Assembly: GCA_937139155.1 (NCBI GenBank)
Contig: CAKZPI010000036.1
Coordinates: 1-64,000, forward strand
Reading direction: 5' to 3'
DNA from: an uncultured Flavobacteriales bacterium
Lineage (GTDB): Bacteria > Bacteroidota > Bacteroidia > Flavobacteriales > JBLHRE01
DNA: 64,000 nt
The notes under the pieces were generated by a model. The model saw only the letters and a list, made by a program, of their open reading frames with translations, was not told the DNA's origin and did not search any database. Each line of letters starts with the position of its first letter. Positions within the stretch are counted from its first letter, which is position 1. Shown here piece by piece: positions 62,289 through 64,000 of the stretch. Position numbers and translations under genes: made by a program.

Positions 62289-63018
62289 GGTATTGACCCT
62301 TTATGCCGGTTAGCTGGCCCTTCACCTCATTTACCTTGTCAAAGTTTAAGCCATTGATGTTTTTTGGTGGGCTCTCTAATGGAAACTCAAAAGTATAGGG
62401 CTTAGAATTGGTTTGAATGTATTCAGCGTATTTTGGATCAACCAGGCCTCCGTACTCTTTCAACTCCTTTTCCAAATCAAAGGGAGGTGTTTCATCCTTC
62501 AGCATGGTTTGCCAATTCGTTTTATCACTCAAATACTGCTTAAGATCTACCTCTATCACCCCGGCTAAATAGCGGTTAGGCGTTTTTGCCAAAACAATGG
62601 CCTGCTTCGCACCTTGGTCGATCCAACGGGTAGGAATTTGAGTTTCGCGGGTAACTCCCACTTTTATCCCTCCAGAAACGGCTAGGTAAACCACGTGTGG
62701 TTGGTCATGGTTTTTCTTTTCCCATTCAACATCTCGCCCCTCACCCAAATGGGCCCGACATAGCTCTGGATGAAGAATACACTCAGCAGCTTCAGGAGCA
62801 TTTTGAAAATGATTGAAACAAAAGCCTTGAAAGGAAGTTTTGGTCTTTTTTCCGCATTTTTTGCAATAAATACTCCCCGTGAACCTTAAAGAAATTTCTT
62901 TCCCTATGCATTCATTCAGGTTAACCGACTCTTCCTCGGTCCTTAAACCATATTGAACCGGACTTCCATTTTCGACCTTCATTTTTCTGAGGCTTCCTTT
63001 GAGCTTCATTCTTTTCAT
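62212..63018 (-). CDS. DUF2797 protein with zinc-ribbon-like cysteines
   Basis: 268 residues. Cysteine pairs YCKKCGKKT, GFCFNHF and ELCRAHLG suggest zinc binding in the N-terminal half. KVGVTRETQIPTRWIDQGA is the DUF2797 signature. C-terminal LDHEMVLNIRRHEGYEV is also typical, supporting the real stop at 62212 despite the long overlap with the yhhQ-like gene. Function of the family is unknown to me. Confidence 0.88.
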   Translation of the reverse strand: MKRMKLKGSLRKMKVENGSPVQYGLRTEEESVNLNECIGKEISLRFTGSIYCKKCGKKTKTSFQGFCFNHFQNAPEAAECILHPELCRAHLGEGRDVEWEKKNHDQPHVVYLAVSGGIKVGVTRETQIPTRWIDQGAKQAIVLAKTPNRYLAGVIEVDLKQYLSDKTNWQTMLKDETPPFDLEKELKEYGGLVDPKYAEYIQTNSKPYTFEFPLESPPKNINGLNFDKVNEVKGQLTGIKGQYLILDHEMVLNIRRHEGYEVEFESRD

Positions 63019-63069
63019 TTTATGTTATGCGCCCAAGTTACTTTATTATTTTAGCACCGAAACTATTCT

Positions 63070-64000
63070 ATGGCACTGATCAACTCCATTCTGTCTTGGG
63101 TAATGAAAAAGCGAATTCATCAAATTGAGCTTTTCATTAAATACCCTGTAGAGGTTCAACAAGAGGTATTTCGTAAGCTTATTAGAAGTGCCGCCCATAC
63201 TGAATGGGGAAAGAAATACGGCTATCAAGACACCCATAAATATGAGACCTTTCGAGAAAGGGTTCCAATTCAGTCTTATGATAGCTTAAAACCTTTTATC
63301 GATCGCACCATGGACGGAGAACAAAACATTCTCTGGCCAACTGATATAACTTGGTTTTCGAAATCATCTGGAACCACCGCAGGTCGATCAAAATTCATCC
63401 CTGTCAGCCAGGAATCGCTTGAAGATTGCCATTTTAAAGCTGGGAAAGACACCCTAAGCCTCTACTGCAATAATTTTCCGAATACCAAATTATTTGATGG
63501 ACGGTCTTTGATGCTGGCCGGTAGCAAAAGCATTAACAAGCTTAGCAATGGTTCCTTTTACGGTGATTTATCGGCCATTCTGGTAGAAAACCTTCCCTTT
63601 TGGGCTGAGTTTAGAACCACTCCCGACCCTGAAATTGCCTTAATGGATGATTGGGAAGCTAAGATTCAAAGAATTGTAGATACTTGTTCCAAAGAAAATG
63701 TTACCAGCATAACGGGGGTTCCTTCTTGGTTGCTTGTGGTTTGCCGGCAGATTTTGGATGCCAATGGTAAGTCAGATCTACGTGAGATTTGGCCAGGACT
63801 GGAACTATTTATGCACGGCGGGGTAAGCTTTGAGCCTTATCGGGAGCAATTTAAATCCATTATCCCCCATGGCGATATGCATTATTTGGAGACCTATAAT
63901 GCCTCGGAAGGCTTCTTCGCCATGCAAGATCAAACCAGTCATGGAGACATGCTCCTCATGCTTGATTATGGAATTTTCTATGAGTTCATTCCCATGAATG
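63070..64000 (+). CDS. GH3-family acyl-adenylate enzyme, N-terminal part
   Basis: The gene runs off the right edge; 310 residues are visible. NSILSWVMKKRI at the start and TWFSKSSGTTAGRSKFIPVS is the ATP/phosphate-binding P-loop of GH3 proteins; LETYNASEGFFAMQ is motif A5-like. In plants GH3 enzymes join amino acids to jasmonate or auxin; in Bacteroidota the substrate is unknown. Divergent from DUF2797 over 51 bp. Confidence 0.9.
   Translation, partial: MALINSILSWVMKKRIHQIELFIKYPVEVQQEVFRKLIRSAAHTEWGKKYGYQDTHKYETFRERVPIQSYDSLKPFIDRTMDGEQNILWPTDITWFSKSSGTTAGRSKFIPVSQESLEDCHFKAGKDTLSLYCNNFPNTKLFDGRSLMLAGSKSINKLSNGSFYGDLSAILVENLPFWAEFRTTPDPEIALMDDWEAKIQRIVDTCSKENVTSITGVPSWLLVVCRQILDANGKSDLREIWPGLELFMHGGVSFEPYREQFKSIIPHGDMHYLETYNASEGFFAMQDQTSHGDMLLMLDYGIFYEFIPMN

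Overview
This window reads as an ordinary, tightly packed stretch of chromosome from a member of the Bacteroidota, most likely a marine-type Flavobacteriales bacterium. The evidence for that is: a type B T9SS (gliding) C-terminal sorting domain at the left edge; the T9SS regulator PorX; an LpxC-FabZ fusion; an Hpt-adenylate kinase fusion; menaquinone synthesis by the futalosine route (MqnB, MqnD); DUF5522 and DUF2797 proteins; and repeated TAnnTTTG promoter boxes, with one full TTTG-N18-TATATTTG promoter. By eye the base composition is AT-leaning and even throughout, with no island-like shift. Placement below order is inference. I see no transposase, integrase, prophage, CRISPR array, toxin-antitoxin pair or known defence system.

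Layout. 1-660: end of a secreted T9SS substrate. 730-3727 (-): operon hpt-adk, obg, PAP2 phosphatase, crcB. 3775-6314 (+): two overlapping outer-membrane barrel genes, the second with a helix-hairpin-helix domain. 6304-8579 (-): aroB-aroA. 8639-9844: proline dehydrogenase. 9830-13411 (-): porX, tsaE, ald, DUF4258-like. 13459-19129 (+): HD hydrolase, then lpxD, lpxC/fabZ, lpxA, an orphan ABC ATPase and efp. 19163-25144: polysaccharide genes (wzz, wzy/ligase, sulfotransferase, flippase, glycosyltransferase). 25141-28324: rnhB and a very large lipoprotein. 28572-30427 (-): a PLP enzyme and a LysM glucosaminidase. 30561-33229 (+): DUF5522, hutU, small lipoprotein. 33216-37704 (-): SulP transporter, alaS. 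37798-39119 (+): M23 peptidase, MerR regulator. 39107-41564 (-): mqnB, mqnD, hldD. 41634-43540 (+): a PTPS, folE, fabD. 43560-48101 (-): sugar nucleotide genes and a PHP tyrosine phosphatase. 48173-50172 (+): barrel protein and kdtA. 50251-54106 (+): PAS histidine kinase, REC-Crp regulator, universal stress protein. 54279-54472 (-): tRNA-Leu and tRNA-Gly. 54548-63018: mutS, trmH-like, ompA-like, folK, sppA, yhhQ, DUF2797. 63070-64000: start of a GH3-family gene.

How the genes fit together. Much of the window builds the cell envelope: lipid A (lpxD/C/A, kdtA, hldD for the core), a polysaccharide made by a Wzx/Wzy-type system whose genes lie in two blocks, and outer-membrane barrels and lipoproteins. 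The rest is housekeeping: shikimate pathway, translation (alaS, efp, tsaE, two tRNAs), DNA repair, pterin, folate and menaquinone cofactors, and proline, alanine and histidine breakdown.

No clearly new multi-gene system is evident. The points most worth a second look are: a biopterin-type PTPS with the CX5HGH motif beside folE, which an automatic annotation could mislabel as queD; the helix-hairpin-helix barrel pair; promoter boxes only 4-6 nt before start codons, predicting leaderless mRNAs; the PAS kinase/REC-Crp/stress-protein set with a candidate direct-repeat operator; and several unstudied conserved proteins.
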